64,000 nucleotides of DNA from Egibacter rhizosphaerae (GTDB lineage: Bacteria; Actinomycetota; Nitriliruptoria; Euzebyales; Egibacteraceae), in the NCBI RefSeq assembly GCF_004322855.1, contig NZ_CP036402.1, positions 3,038,001-3,102,000 of the forward strand, given 5' to 3'. The notes below the pieces were generated by a model. The model ran no database searches, was not told the origin of the DNA, and saw only the letters and a program-made list of their open reading frames with translations. Below, in pieces: positions 46,392 to 61,452 of this stretch (its first letter is position 1; every line of letters begins with the position of its first letter). Position numbers and translations under genes: made by a program.

Positions 46392-47416
46392 GTGGCCAGG
46401 GTGTTCAGCGGGGTGAAGCCGTCCGGTAACCCGCACGTGGGCAACTTCTTCGGGGCGTTCACGCGCTGGGCTGAGCTCCAGCAGCCCGGCCACTTCTACT
46501 GCGTGGTGGACCTGCACGCGATGACGGTGCCCCACGACCCGGCGGAGCTGCGTGAGCAGACGGTCGACCTCGCGTCCTGGCTGCTTGCGTCCGGCCTCGA
46601 CCCGGACACCGTGACCCTGTTCGTCCAGTCGCAGGTGCGCGAGCACTCGGAGCTGGCCTGGATCCTCGACTGCGTCGCCACGATGGGCGAGCTGCAGCGC
46701 ATGGTCCAGTTCAAGGAGAAGGCAGCGGGCCAGCGCGACAGCGTCTCGGTCGGGCTGTTCAACTACCCGGTCCTGCAGGCCGCGGACATCATCCTCTACC
46801 AGGCTGACGAGGTGCCGGTCGGCGAGGACCAACGCCAGCACATCGAGCTGTCGCGCGACATCGCGCACCGCTTCAACCACCGGTTCGGCGACACGTTCCG
46901 GTTGCCGACGGCGACGCTGCCGACCAGCGGCGCCCGGGTGATGGACCTGCAGCACCCGGACCAGAAGATGTCGAAGTCCGAGGAGAGCCCGCAGGGCACG
47001 ATCGACCTCGCCGACGACGCCGACACGACGCGCAAGAAGTTGATGCGCGCGGTCACCGACTCCGGTAGCGAGATTCGGGCGAGCGCCGACAAGCCGGGGA
47101 TCGGCAACCTCCTCGAGCTGCTGTCCGCGGCGACGGGGCGGACGATCCCCGAGCTCGAGGACGAGTTCGCCGGGAAGGGGTACGGCGACTTCAAGAAGGC
47201 GGTGGCCGAGGCGGTGATCGAGCGGCTCGCTCCGGTGCGGGCCCGCTACGCCGAGTTGCGCGCGGACCCGGCCGCGGTGCACGCCGAGCTGGGCAAGGGA
47301 GCCGACCGCGCCCGCGAGATCGCCGCCGCCACCATGGCCGACGTGCGCGAGAAGGTGGGGCTGTTCGGGGCCGAGCGCGTGCGGGGGGCGGCCGATCCGG
47401 CGGAGGCGTCGCCGGC

Positions 47417-47420
<4 letters not shown>
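46392..47420 (+). CDS. trpS: Tryptophanyl-tRNA synthetase
   Basis: Class I synthetase charging tRNA-Trp, 342 aa. SGVKPSGNPHVGNFFGA contains the HIGH-type motif (HVGN), YCVVDLHAMT and FNYPVLQAADIILYQADEVPVGEDQRQHIELSRDIA line the Trp pocket, and QKMSKSEESPQGTI is the KMSKS loop. The C-terminal helical anticodon domain has KPGIGNLLELLSA and FKKAVAEAVIERLAPVRARYAEL. The start is GTG 46392, set by GGAGGAG at 46378-46384. The promoter is duplicated upstream. The stop overlaps the ABC-F start (GTGA), and orn is coupled the same way, forming trpS-abcF-orn. SGVKPSGNPH in place of SGIQPTG is an unusual but family-compatible variant. Confidence 0.95.
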
Positions 47421-49392
<1,972 letters not shown>

Positions 49393-49396
<4 letters not shown>

Positions 49397-50016
49397 GCAC
49401 CGAATTGGAGCGACCGCTCGTCTGGGTCGACCTCGAGATGACCGGCCTGGACCCCGAGCGCGACGTGATCGTGGAGGTCGCGGTGATCGTGACCGACGGC
49501 GCGCTCGAGACGACCGTCGAGGGGCCCGACCTCGTCATCGGCCAGCCCGACGAGAAGCTCGATCAGATGGTCGAGGTCGTGCGGGACATGCACGAGAAGA
49601 GCGGGCTCACCGAGGCGATCCGCCGGAGCGAGGTCACCGTCACCGACGCCGAGCGTCAGGTGCTCTCGTTCATCGCCGAGCACGTGCCCGATCAGCTGGT
49701 GGCGCCGCTGGCCGGGAACTCGGTCCACGCGGACCGGATGTTCCTGCGGGCGTACATGCCGCAGGTGGAGTCGCACCTGCACTACCGCAACGTGGACGTG
49801 TCGACGATCAAGGAGCTCGCGAAGCGGTGGCGCCCCGACGCCGTCGCCTCCGCGCCGACCAAGGACGGGGGGCACCGGGCGCTGGCCGACATCCGCGAGT
49901 CGATCGCCGAGCTGCGGCACTACCGCGACGCGATCTTCGGCCCCCCGTCGGACAACGGGGGGACGCCGGGCGCGGCGCCTGACGCCGAGGACGCCGGACC
50001 GGTCCACGAGGCGTAG
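49393..50016 (+). CDS. orn: Oligoribonuclease
   Basis: DEDDh 3'-5' exonuclease that degrades di- to pentaribonucleotides, finishing RNA decay and pGpG turnover. 207 aa. Acidic residues are in VWVDLEMTGLDPERD (ExoI), LAGNSVHADRMFLRAYMPQ (ExoII) and GGHRALADIRESIAELRHYR (ExoIII, His then Asp). The start overlaps the ABC-F stop (ATGA), so it is translationally coupled. The C-terminal 25 residues (PPSDNGGTPGAAPDAEDAG) extend beyond the usual family end and look disordered. It is convergent with the MFS gene after ten bases. Confidence 0.96.
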
Positions 50017-50026
50017 TCGCTCGGGA

Positions 50027-51433
50027 TCACGACCGGCTCGAGCGTTCGGGATCCCGGATCGCGCACCAGGCGACGACGGCCGCGGCCGCGCACAGGCCGG
50101 CAGCCGCGAGCATCGCGCGCCCGAAGCCCTCGGCGAGCCCCTCCAGCCCGTCGCCGCTGATCCCGCCCGCGAGCGGCAGCAACGCGACAGCGAGCAGCCC
50201 CGCCGTTCGGGCCACCGCGTTGTTCACGCCGGACGCCGTCCCGGCGAGCGTGTCGGGAGCGGCGGTGAGCACCGTCGTGGTCAGGGGCGCGACGACCGTG
50301 GCGAGGCCGACGCCGAACGTGAGCACGCCGGGGAACACCCCGCCGAGGTAGCCCACGTCGGCCTCGATCCGGGTCAGCAGCGCCAGGCCTCCTCCCGCCG
50401 TCAGGGAACCGACCGTGAGCAGCCACCGCGGGCCCACGCGGCCGACGAGCTCGCCCATGCGCGGCGAGAGCAGCACGAGCATCACGGTGATCGGCACGAG
50501 CGCCGCGCCCGCGGACAGCGCCGACCAGCCCAGCGTCGCCTGCAGATGCACCGCGACGAGGAAGGTCGCGCCGGTCAGGGCGGCGTACACGAGCAGGGTG
50601 ACGACGTTCGCGGCCACGAACGACCGTGACCGGAACAGCGTCGGTGGCAGCATCGGCTGGGCCACGCGCCGCTCGACGACGACCAGCGCGCCGAGCGCCG
50701 CGAGTCCTGCCAGACCGAGCCCCGCGACGAGTGGCTGCCCCCACCCGCGGGCGGGGCCCTCGATGAGCGCGTAGACGATCCCCCCGAGGGCCGCGACCGC
50801 CAGGAGCGAGCCGGCGACGTCCAGCCGTGCCCGTTGGGGATCGCGGGTCTCGGGCACGTGCCGCGCCGCCCACAGGGCGAGGAGCGCGCCCGGGACGTTC
50901 AACAGGAAGATCCAGCGCCACGTCGCGGTGTCCACGAGCAGGCCGCCGAGCAGGGGACCGGCGGCGGTCGAGACGCCGGACAGGCCCGTCCAGGTGCCGA
51001 TGGCCCGGCCGCGCTGTGCGGGGCCGAACGCGGCCGACACGATCGCGAGGCTGCCGGGCACGAGCAGCGCTGCTCCCAGGCCCTGCAGCGCGCGGGCGGC
51101 GACGAGCGCGCTCGCCGTCGGCGCGAGGCCGCAGGCCCGCGAGGCGATGGTGAACCACCAGAGCCCGACGACGAACACGCGCTTGCGGCCGAACCGGTCG
51201 CCGAGCGCGCCGCCGAGCAGGAGCAGCGCCGACAGGGCGAGCAGGTAGGCGTCGACGGTCCACTGCAGCCCCGCGAACCCCGCGTCGAGGTCCCGGTCGA
51301 TCGCTGGCAGGGCCACGTTGACCGTGGTCGCGTCGAGGAAGGCGAGGCCGCTCGCGAGGATCGTCGTCGCGAGCACCCACCGGCCCGCCGCGGTGCCGAG
51401 CCGGACCGGCCCGGCGCCGAGCGCATCGTCCAT
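50027..51433 (-). CDS. MFS transporter, DHA2 (EmrB/QacA) drug exporter family
   Basis: A 468 aa integral membrane protein with 14 predicted helices, likely a proton-driven exporter of hydrophobic compounds. FLDATTVNVALPAIDRDL is motif D1, GDRFGRKRVFVVGL motif A, and VPGSLAIVSAAF followed by GTWTGLSGVSTAAGPLLGGLLV motif C, the antiporter motif. FRSRSFVAANVVTLLVYAALTGATFLVAVHLQ is typical of the second half. Substrate is unknown. It is tail-to-tail with orn and six bases downstream of the gdh stop on the same strand, so it may be cotranscribed with gdh. Confidence 0.88.
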   Translation of the reverse strand: MDDALGAGPVRLGTAAGRWVLATTILASGLAFLDATTVNVALPAIDRDLDAGFAGLQWTVDAYLLALSALLLLGGALGDRFGRKRVFVVGLWWFTIASRACGLAPTASALVAARALQGLGAALLVPGSLAIVSAAFGPAQRGRAIGTWTGLSGVSTAAGPLLGGLLVDTATWRWIFLLNVPGALLALWAARHVPETRDPQRARLDVAGSLLAVAALGGIVYALIEGPARGWGQPLVAGLGLAGLAALGALVVVERRVAQPMLPPTLFRSRSFVAANVVTLLVYAALTGATFLVAVHLQATLGWSALSAGAALVPITVMLVLLSPRMGELVGRVGPRWLLTVGSLTAGGGLALLTRIEADVGYLGGVFPGVLTFGVGLATVVAPLTTTVLTAAPDTLAGTASGVNNAVARTAGLLAVALLPLAGGISGDGLEGLAEGFGRAMLAAAGLCAAAAVVAWCAIRDPERSSRS

Positions 51434-51439
51434 ACCGGG

Positions 51440-52708
51440 CTACAGGTACCCGCGCAGATCGGCCGCCCGTGCCACCCGCTCGACGCCGACCGCGAAGGCC
51501 GCGCGGCGCAGTCCGATCCTCGCCTCCTCGCCGTCCCTCGCGGCGGCGTAGTCGCGCAGGGTCTCGTAGGCCCGGCGCATGCGCTTGCGCAGCTCACCGT
51601 TCACCCGGTCGAGATCCCAGTGGAACATCTGGATGTTCTGCGTCCACTCGAAGTACGACACGGTCACGCCTCCGGCGTTGGCGAGGACGTCCGGCAGGAC
51701 CGTGACGCCGCGGTCGTGGAGGACCTCGTCGGCCGCCGGGGTCACCGGGTGGTTCGCCGCCTCCACGATCAGGTCGGCCCGGACGTCGTCCACGTTGTCC
51801 TTGGTGATGACGCCGCCGAGCGCCGCGGGGATGAGCACGTCGACGTCGAGCGTGAGCAACTCGCCGCCCTCGAGGGCCTCCGTGTCGGGACAGCCGGCGA
51901 CCGTGCCGGCCTCCTCCAGGTGCGCGTCGACGGCGTCGAGGTCGAGGCCGCGCGGATCGCGGATGCCGCCCCCGACGTCGCTGACGGCGACGACGCGGTA
52001 GCCCTGCTCGACCGCGCAACGGGCGGCCCACGATCCCACGTTGCCGTATCCCTGCACCGCGACGGTGAGGTCCTCGGGGTGGCGGCCGGCGTCCTTGACG
52101 GCCTCGTCGAGCACCACGATGCAGCCTCGACCGGTCGCGGCGTCGCGGCCGACCGAGCCGCCGAGCTCGACCGGCTTGCCGGTGACGATCGCGGGATCGT
52201 GGCCGTACTTCTGTCCCCAGGCGTCCATCATCCACGCCATCGTCTGAGCACCCGTGCCCATGTCGGGCGCCATGATGTCGCGGTGCGTGCCCATGATGTA
52301 GCTGACCTGCGACATGTACCGGCGGGTCAGTGCCTGGAGCTCCGGGCGGTTGAGCCCGCCCGGATCGACCTGCACGCCCCCCTTCGCCCCCCCGAACGGC
52401 AGGTCGAGGATCGCGGTCTTCCAGGTCATGAGCGACGCGAGCGCGCGCACCTCGTCGATGTCGGCGTGCGGGTGGTAGCGGACCCCTCCCTTGTAGGGAC
52501 CGCGGGCGCCGTTGTGCTGGACCCGGTACCCGTACACGACCTCCTTGGACCCGTCCGCCCGCGCGATCGGGACCTGGACGCGGATCTCGCGGTACGTGCC
52601 GCTCAGGATGTCGCGGGTCGTGTCGCTGATGCCGGTCTCGTCGGCCGCCTGGTGGAAGAAGTGGGTCACCGCCTCGAACGGCGTCATCCCGTCCTGGACC
52701 TCGGCCAT
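51440..52708 (-). CDS. gdhA: Glutamate dehydrogenase family (Glu/Leu/Phe/Val type)
   Basis: A 422 aa oxidoreductase that interconverts glutamate and 2-oxoglutarate with ammonia. RVQHNGARGPYKGGVRYHPHADIDEVRALA holds the substrate Lys, WKTAILDLPFGGAKGGVQVDP the catalytic Lys, and VAVQGYGNVGSWAARCAVEQGYRVVAVSDVGGGI the NAD(P) loop. VDVLIPAALGGVIT, EAANHPVTPAADEVL and VLPDVLANAGGVTVSYFEW are standard. The length and motifs fit the hexameric GdhA/RocG group better than leucine dehydrogenase (about 360 aa). AGGAGGGG precedes the ATG. It may share a transcript with the MFS gene. Confidence 0.93.
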   Translation of the reverse strand: MAEVQDGMTPFEAVTHFFHQAADETGISDTTRDILSGTYREIRVQVPIARADGSKEVVYGYRVQHNGARGPYKGGVRYHPHADIDEVRALASLMTWKTAILDLPFGGAKGGVQVDPGGLNRPELQALTRRYMSQVSYIMGTHRDIMAPDMGTGAQTMAWMMDAWGQKYGHDPAIVTGKPVELGGSVGRDAATGRGCIVVLDEAVKDAGRHPEDLTVAVQGYGNVGSWAARCAVEQGYRVVAVSDVGGGIRDPRGLDLDAVDAHLEEAGTVAGCPDTEALEGGELLTLDVDVLIPAALGGVITKDNVDDVRADLIVEAANHPVTPAADEVLHDRGVTVLPDVLANAGGVTVSYFEWTQNIQMFHWDLDRVNGELRKRMRRAYETLRDYAAARDGEEARIGLRRAAFAVGVERVARAADLRGYL

Positions 52709-53010
52709 GGCTCGCCCCTCCTCGCGCGCTCCGTGCGGCGCACGCTAGCGGTCCGCGCGCGGTGAGGACACACCCGGCCCGAACGGGCCGGTGCCTGCGG
52801 CCCGAACCGGGAGGCCCGCACGCGCGGACATCCGGCGGAATGCGCGGCACGGCGTGCGGCGCTACCTCCGGGGTGCCCGCACGCGCGGACATCCGGCGGA
52901 ATGCGCGGCACGGCGTGCGGCGCTACCTCCGGGGTGCCCGCACGCGCGGACATCCGTCACCGGCTGCTGGGCACCGGGCAATCCGGCGTCGGGGGTGCGA
53001 GAGTGGGGGC
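52709..53010. other. Gene-free divergent region with hairpin and 61-bp repeats
   Basis: These 302 bases lie between the divergent gdh and SGNH hydrolase genes. They hold a CCGGCCCG/CGGGCCGG palindrome (52774-52791) and the 61-bp tandem repeats. Translated frames through the repeats are repetitive Arg/Ala/Pro shadows. No clear promoter was found. Confidence 0.6.
52815..52956. repeat. Two perfect 61-bp tandem repeats plus a partial third
   Basis: Units at 52815-52875 and 52876-52936 appear identical, followed by the first 20 bases of a third (52937-52956). Each runs from CCCGCACGCGCGGACATCCG through GCGGAATGCGCGGCACGG to CTACCTCCGGGGTG. Perfect identity points to a recent duplication. Confidence 0.95.
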
Positions 53011-53820
53011 GTGCGCCGATTCGTCGTGGTCCTGCTGCTCCTCTTCGCCGGCGGCCTCACCGCGGCCGCGATAGCGGGCCCGGAATCGGTGCGCGAGGCC
53101 GTCGCCAGCGCGCAGGCCCTGCTCGGCGACGAGGAGGCCGGCGGGGACGACCCGGGCGAGCCCGAAGGCGAGCCGCTGGACTACGTCGCGCTGGGCGATT
53201 CGCTGGCGGCCGGGTTCGCGGCACCCAGCGGGTACCCGGAACATTTGGCGCAGCGCCTCGAGGAATCCACCGGTCGGCCGGTCGAGGTCGAGGTCGCGGC
53301 GCAGATCGGTTGGACGACCCGAAGGCTGCGCGACGCCGTCGATGAGCGGGCCCCGCTGCGCGAGGCGCTGGCGGACGCCGACTTGGTGACCGTGAGCGTC
53401 GGCAGCAACGACCTCTTTCGCGCGGCCTTCGAGCTCGGGGAGACGTGCGCCGAGCCCGCGTGCGCTCGCCCGCCGATCGAGCGGTTCCACGAGCGGTGGG
53501 AGGACCTGCTCGCGGAGATCGATGCGCACACCGACGCCAGGGTCGTCGTCACCGACTTCTACGACCCGTTCGCGGGCCGCCGGGGCGAGGACGAGCTCAC
53601 GAGCCTCGGCCGCGAGCTGCGGGCCGAGGCCAACCGGGGGCTGCGCGCCGCCGCGGAGCAGCGCGGGTTCGTGATCGCGCCCGTGGAGCAGGCCTTCCAT
53701 GGGGCGGACGGGACCGAGGATCCCCGTGACCGCGACCTCATCGCCTTCGACGGCATCCATCCCAACCGCGCGGGGCAGGAACGCATCGCCGACGCGGTCG
53801 AGGCCGCCCTGCAGCGTTGA
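53011..53820 (+). CDS. SGNH/GDSL-family hydrolase, exported or membrane-anchored
   Basis: A 269 aa esterase-like protein. An N-terminal hydrophobic segment (RRFVVVLLLLFAGGLTAAAIAG) serves as signal or anchor, followed by an acidic linker (DEEAGGDDPGEPEGEP) and an SGNH domain: block I YVALGDSLAAGF (Ser nucleophile), block II Gly in IGWTTRRLRD, block III VSVGSNDLFR (Asn), block V DGIHPNRAGQ (Asp-His). GETCAEPACARPP has a possible disulphide pair. The start is GTG 53011; the frame to 52762 reads through the repeats and is rejected. Substrate is unknown; envelope lipids or acetylated polysaccharides (e.g. acetyl-xylan) are possible. Confidence 0.82.
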   Translation: MRRFVVVLLLLFAGGLTAAAIAGPESVREAVASAQALLGDEEAGGDDPGEPEGEPLDYVALGDSLAAGFAAPSGYPEHLAQRLEESTGRPVEVEVAAQIGWTTRRLRDAVDERAPLREALADADLVTVSVGSNDLFRAAFELGETCAEPACARPPIERFHERWEDLLAEIDAHTDARVVVTDFYDPFAGRRGEDELTSLGRELRAEANRGLRAAAEQRGFVIAPVEQAFHGADGTEDPRDRDLIAFDGIHPNRAGQERIADAVEAALQR

Positions 53821-53875
53821 GCGCGCAGTGGTCGGGAGACGCGTGGTCGGGAGACGCGGTGGTCGGGAGACGCTA
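53821..53875. repeat. Three short tandem repeats between convergent genes
   Basis: GTGGTCGGGAGACGC-like units repeat three times at 15-17 base spacing between the SGNH gene and the end of cysC. They replace any recognisable terminator here. Confidence 0.75.
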
Positions 53876-54439
53876 GCGGGCCGCTGCCTGCAGGAGCCCG
53901 CGCCGGGCGAGCTCCTCGACGAGGCGGTCCACGCAGTCGGCCGCCTCCGACCGATCGGTGCGCAGATGGACATCGGGGGCACGGGGAGGCTCGTAGGGGT
54001 CGCTCACCCCGGTGAACCCGTCGAGCTCCCCCGCGAACGCCTTCTCGTAGAGGCCCTTGACGTCGCGAGCGGCGCAGACCTCCAGGGGCGCGTCGACGAA
54101 CACCTCGACGAACGCCGGCGCCATCGCCCGCACCTCCGCGCGCGTCGCCGCGTACGGGCTGATCGCGGCGGTGATGACCGTGACGCCGTGCTTGGCGAGC
54201 AGCGACGCGACGTAGCCGATGCGTCGCACGTTGGTGTCGCGGTCCTCGCGGCTGAACCCCAGCCCGGCGGTGAGGAACCGGCGCACCTCGTCGCCGTCGA
54301 GCACCTCCACCGGGTGCGCGCGGTGGCGGAGCTCGGCGGCGAGGAGCTCGGCCACGGTCGACTTGCCGGCCCCCGACAGCCCGGTGAGCCAGACCACCGC
54401 GCCGTGGGTGCCACAGGGCACGTCGTGCGGGGTCGTCAT
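53873..54439 (-). CDS. cysC: Adenylylsulfate (APS) kinase
   Basis: Phosphorylates APS to PAPS in sulfate assimilation or sulfonation; 188 aa, the usual stand-alone length. [22 protein letters not shown] is the P-loop. [80 protein letters not shown] and [11 protein letters not shown] are APS-kinase signatures. ATG 54439 is chosen over an in-frame TTG two codons upstream. No sulfurylase (cysD/N or sat) gene is next to it; the closest upstream gene is sdhB, 90 bases away on the same strand, so it might be read through from the sdh operon. Confidence 0.93.
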   Translation of the reverse strand: MTTPHDVPCGTHGAVVWLTGLSGAGKSTVAELLAAELRHRAHPVEVLDGDEVRRFLTAGLGFSREDRDTNVRRIGYVASLLAKHGVTVITAAISPYAATRAEVRAMAPAFVEVFVDAPLEVCAARDVKGLYEKAFAGELDGFTGVSDPYEPPRAPDVHLRTDRSEAADCVDRLVEELARRGLLQAAAR

Positions 54440-54477
54440 GGGCAACGGCCTCGGGTCGGCGCGGCCCGGTCGGGGCC

Positions 54478-54530
54478 TTGGCTGGGGCTTTGCTCGGGGC
54501 TTTGATCGGGGCTCTGGTCGGGGCCTTGGC
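54478..54530. repeat. Short tandem repeat after sdhB
   Basis: Units near GGGGCTTTG(A/C)TC repeat four times at about 18-base spacing between the sdhB stop and cysC. It may replace a terminator. Confidence 0.7.
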
Positions 54531-55283
54531 TCAGCTCGCGCGCATCTGCTTGAACGAGGCCTTGCGGTAGTCCTTGTTCAGCCACGCGATGAAGTCGATC
54601 GAGATGTCCTTCGGGCACGCGTCCTGGCACTCGCCGTGGTTGGTGCAGGAGCCGAAGTACTCCTCCATCACCTCGACCATGTTCACGACGCGCTCGTAGC
54701 GCTCGGGCTGGCCCTGTGGCAGCAGGTTGAGGTGGGAGACCTTCGCCGCGGTGAACAGCTGCGCGGCACCGTTGGGGCACGCGGCAACGCAGGCGCCGCA
54801 GCCGATGCACTGCGCGGCCTCGAAGGCGGTGTCGGCGATCGGCTTGTCGACCGGCGTGAGGTTCGCCTCCGGCGCCGAGCCCGTCGGCACGGTGATGTAG
54901 CCGCCCGCGGCGATGATCTCGTCGAACGCGGTGCGGTCGACGATCAGATCCTTCTGGATCGGGAAGCCGGCGGCACGCCACGGTTCGATCGTGATCGTGT
55001 CGCCGTCCGAGTAGTTGAACATGTGGACCTGGCAGACGGACGCGTTCTCGACCGGCCCGTGGGCCTCGCCGTCGACCATCACACCACAGGTACCGCAGAT
55101 GCCCTCCCGGCAGTCCGAGTCGAAGGCGATCGGCTCGATGCCCTCCTCGGTCAGTTGCTCGTTGACGAGGTCGAGCATCTCGAGGAACGAGGCGTGCTCG
55201 TCGATGCCCTTCGCCTGGTAGGTCTCGAAGCGTCCCTCGGCCTCCGGGCCGGGCTGGCGCCACACCTTGAGCGTCAGGTCCAT
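54531..55283 (-). CDS. sdhB: Succinate dehydrogenase iron-sulfur subunit
   Basis: Electron-transfer subunit of complex II, 250 aa. The N-terminal ferredoxin domain has [16 protein letters not shown] and the later Cys in ENASVCQVH for the [2Fe-2S] cluster. The C-terminal part has [18 protein letters not shown] and [12 protein letters not shown] for the 4Fe-4S and 3Fe-4S clusters. [19 protein letters not shown] is typical of the actinobacterial, B. subtilis-like class. The start at 55283 ([12 protein letters not shown]) follows sdhA by 70 bases on the same strand; the longer frame overlapping sdhA is rejected. Gene order is sdhC-sdhA-sdhB. Confidence 0.96.
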   Translation of the reverse strand: MDLTLKVWRQPGPEAEGRFETYQAKGIDEHASFLEMLDLVNEQLTEEGIEPIAFDSDCREGICGTCGVMVDGEAHGPVENASVCQVHMFNYSDGDTITIEPWRAAGFPIQKDLIVDRTAFDEIIAAGGYITVPTGSAPEANLTPVDKPIADTAFEAAQCIGCGACVAACPNGAAQLFTAAKVSHLNLLPQGQPERYERVVNMVEVMEEYFGSCTNHGECQDACPKDISIDFIAWLNKDYRKASFKQMRAS

Positions 55284-55353
55284 CGCGTGCGGTCCTTTCG
55301 GCTGCCCGACGCCTGCCCCCTCGGGTGTGGGCACGGGCCGTCGGCGTCCTCGG

Positions 55354-57288
<1,935 letters not shown>

Positions 57289-57321
57289 GTGTCGGCTCCT
57301 TGCTCGGCTCGTCGCGGCCGG

Positions 57322-58053
57322 CTAACCCACGATCCCGAGCTGGACGGCGATCGGGAACGAGAGGTTGCCGGCGGCGACCACGACCGCGAACGCGACCGCG
57401 AAGTAGCGGCGCCAGTGGTTGAAGCGGCGTTGGTTCCAGCCCATCGTCTGGAACAGGCTCCAGACCCCATGGTAGAGGTGGAACGCGAGGGCCAGGTTCG
57501 CGACGACGTAGATCGCGGCGATCCACCAGACGCTGAAGCTCGTGACGATGTTGCCGTACACGTCGGCGTGGTCGAAGTCCGGGTTCGTGGCGCCGAAGGT
57601 GAGGTCGGCCAGGTGGAAGAGCACGAACAGGCCGACGATCACGCCGCTCCAACGCATCGTGCGCGACGCGAAGTCGGCGGCGTTGTAGTCGCGCTTGCTC
57701 TGGTACTTCGTCCCGCGCGCCCGCCGGTTGCGCAGCGTGAGCACGGCGGCGGCGTGGATGTGGATCGCGAACGCGGCGATCAGGACGATGCGCACTCCCC
57801 AGAGAGCCGCGCCCTCGGGCAGGGCCGGGTAGGCGATCTCGCGCAGCCACGCGGCGTAGTCGTTCAGGGGCTGTGCGCCCTCGAAGAGCTTGAGGTTGCC
57901 GACCATGTGGGCGAAGACGTACGCCATGAGCACGATGCCGGTGATCGCCATCGCGTACTTCTTTCCGAGCGACGAGGCATAGAACTCCGCGATCCAGGGG
58001 CGCCGACGGTTCCGGGAAGCCGTGGATGTTGCGCCGGTCTGGGTCGCCGCCAT
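57322..58053 (-). CDS. sdhC: Succinate dehydrogenase cytochrome b subunit
   Basis: Membrane anchor of complex II, 243 aa, with five predicted helices, matching the cytochrome b558 type that replaces SdhC plus SdhD. Haem-ligand histidines are in AYVFAHMVGNLKLF, IHIHAAAVLTLRNRRA, VLFHLADLTFG and AFHLYHGVWSLFQTMGWNQRR. The first gene of the sdhCAB operon, 33 bases upstream of sdhA. The ATG at 58053 is followed by a 25-residue polar N-terminus. It is divergent from the mutase gene. Confidence 0.94.
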   Translation of the reverse strand: MAATQTGATSTASRNRRRPWIAEFYASSLGKKYAMAITGIVLMAYVFAHMVGNLKLFEGAQPLNDYAAWLREIAYPALPEGAALWGVRIVLIAAFAIHIHAAAVLTLRNRRARGTKYQSKRDYNAADFASRTMRWSGVIVGLFVLFHLADLTFGATNPDFDHADVYGNIVTSFSVWWIAAIYVVANLALAFHLYHGVWSLFQTMGWNQRRFNHWRRYFAVAFAVVVAAGNLSFPIAVQLGIVG

Positions 58054-58264
58054 CTTCCGTGCTCCTCGCTCGTCGCGGTTCCCGCCGAGCCGCTGCGGTC
58101 GCGGGCCACGCGCCGTGAGCGTATCAGCGCCCTATGATCGCGACCCAACGAGGTGGTGGGGGCGTGCATGGTCTCGACGGGCCGATCGCTTGGGTGGGTA
58201 GCCTCCGCTCACGCCCTCTCCGAGCCGGGAGGCCCCCGCAGCTCGGCGCGACGAGGAGGCAGCG

Positions 58265-59863
<1,599 letters not shown>

Positions 59864-59930
59864 CGCGAGCGCCGTCGCCTGTCTGGGCGGGATCGTGTGC
59901 GGAGGTGAGCACGAGTCCGCCCGGGTGCGA

Positions 59931-61295
59931 TCAGTGGGCGCGCAGCACGGCCGGGTTCAGCACCCCGGTCGGATCAAGGGCCCCGCGCAGCGCCGCCATC
60001 GTCGCGAGGTCGGTGTCGTCGCGGACCCGGCCGAGCCAGCCCGCCTTCGCCACGCCGATCCCGTGCTCGGCGCTGATCGAACCATCGCGAGCGACCACGA
60101 GTTCCAGGACGGTGTCCTCGAGCCGCTCGGCGGGCACGAGCGCGTCCCGCAGGAGGTTCACGTGCACGTTGCCGTCGCCCACGTGCCCGAACGTGTAGGC
60201 CCGCACCGACTCCGGCAGGTGGTCCTCAAGGCCCTCGACGAACCCCGCGAGCTCACGGGGCGGCAGCGTCACGTCCAGCTTCACGGGCACGCCGCGAGCC
60301 TCGAGCCCTTCGGTGATGTGCTCCCGGTAGGCCCACAAGCGAGCGCGGTCGCGGGCGTCCGTGCCCACCGCGACCTCGCCGACGTCCAGGTCGTCCGCGG
60401 CGCGCTCGACGACTGCGGCCAGCTCGTCGGTCGGTTCCTCCGGCCCCGCGACCTCGAGCAGCAGCGCGCAACCGGGGGTGGCCTCGAACGGTGGTGGCAG
60501 GCCCGCGGTCTCGATCACGAGCTCCAGGGCTTCGGCCGACACGGCCTCCGCCGCGACGAGCCCCCGCACCTCCCGGCGGGCGCGGGCCGTGAGCTCCACG
60601 GCCGCGCGCCACCCGTCGAGCGCGCAGAGCGCCACGACCCGGTGGGCGGGCTCGTCGACGAGGCGCAGCGTCACCCCGGTGATGACCGCCAGGGTGCCCT
60701 CGCTGCCGGCGAAGAGCCCGGGCAGGTCGTAGCCGACGTTGTCCTTCTCGAGGCCCCCGAGCCGTCGCAGCACCCGCCCGTCGGCGAGCACGGCCTCCAC
60801 TCCGCGGACCTGCGCGCGCATCATGCCGTGGGCGAGGACGTGGACGCCTCCCGCGTTCGTGGCGACCATCCCTCCGAGGGTGGCCTGCGAACGCGCGGCG
60901 AGATCGACCCCGACCGCGAGGCCGTGCGGGCGGACGTGCGCCTGGACGGCCGCGAGCGTCGCCCCCGCGCCGACCGTCACTGTGCGGTCGAGCGGCTGCA
61001 CGGTGCCGAGGCGGTCGAGCCGGCGCAGTGACAACACCGCTTCGTGCTCGTGCGGGACGCTGCCGCCCACCAGGCCCGTGTTGCCGCCCTGGGGGACGAC
61101 CGGAACCCCCGCGTCCGAGCAGGCCCGCACCGCGTGCGCGACCTCGTCGGTCGTGCCCGGCCGGATCACGAGTCGGGGGGTGCGCTCCCAGCGGCCGGTC
61201 CAGTCGCTGCCGTAGGGCGCGGTCAGCTGCGGGTCGTCGAGGACGTGGGCCTCGCCCACGAGCGCGCGCAGCTCGGCGGTCAGTGCGTCCGTCAC
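59931..61295 (-). CDS. FAD-linked oxidase, GlcD / D-lactate dehydrogenase type
   Basis: A 454 aa VAO-family flavoprotein that probably oxidises a 2-hydroxy acid such as glycolate or D-lactate. The FAD-binding PCMH domain shows PRLVIRPGTTDEVAHAVRACSDAGVPVVPQGGNTGLVGGSVP, VTVGAGATLAAVQAHV and GGMVATNAGGVHVLAHGMM. The C-terminal cap has YTFGHVGDGNVHVNLL and GSISAEHGIGVAKAGWL, the conserved His and Glu motifs of GlcD. No GlcE/GlcF partner is adjacent, so it may be the single-subunit type. The start is GTG 61295 (VTDALTAELRALVG); the frame to 61469 overlaps the divergent LpdA gene and is rejected. Confidence 0.9.
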   Translation of the reverse strand: MTDALTAELRALVGEAHVLDDPQLTAPYGSDWTGRWERTPRLVIRPGTTDEVAHAVRACSDAGVPVVPQGGNTGLVGGSVPHEHEAVLSLRRLDRLGTVQPLDRTVTVGAGATLAAVQAHVRPHGLAVGVDLAARSQATLGGMVATNAGGVHVLAHGMMRAQVRGVEAVLADGRVLRRLGGLEKDNVGYDLPGLFAGSEGTLAVITGVTLRLVDEPAHRVVALCALDGWRAAVELTARARREVRGLVAAEAVSAEALELVIETAGLPPPFEATPGCALLLEVAGPEEPTDELAAVVERAADDLDVGEVAVGTDARDRARLWAYREHITEGLEARGVPVKLDVTLPPRELAGFVEGLEDHLPESVRAYTFGHVGDGNVHVNLLRDALVPAERLEDTVLELVVARDGSISAEHGIGVAKAGWLGRVRDDTDLATMAALRGALDPTGVLNPAVLRAH

Positions 61296-61452
61296 GCGAG
61301 CAAGGCTAGGGCTCCGCCGATGGGCTCGTAGCCGCGGACCGTCCCGTCTCCTACGCTGCGGGAGGCCGGCAGACCTGCCGGCGACCTGCCCACAGCCGAC
61401 AGCCGCCGTACGGGCGGGACGACGAGGCCGCCGGGCGAGACAAGGACGGCGC

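Noticed and set aside
52762-53010. N-terminal extension of the SGNH hydrolase through the 61-bp repeats
   Set aside because: The hydrophobic signal or anchor segment begins right after GTG 53011, and the upstream residues are direct translations of the DNA repeats.
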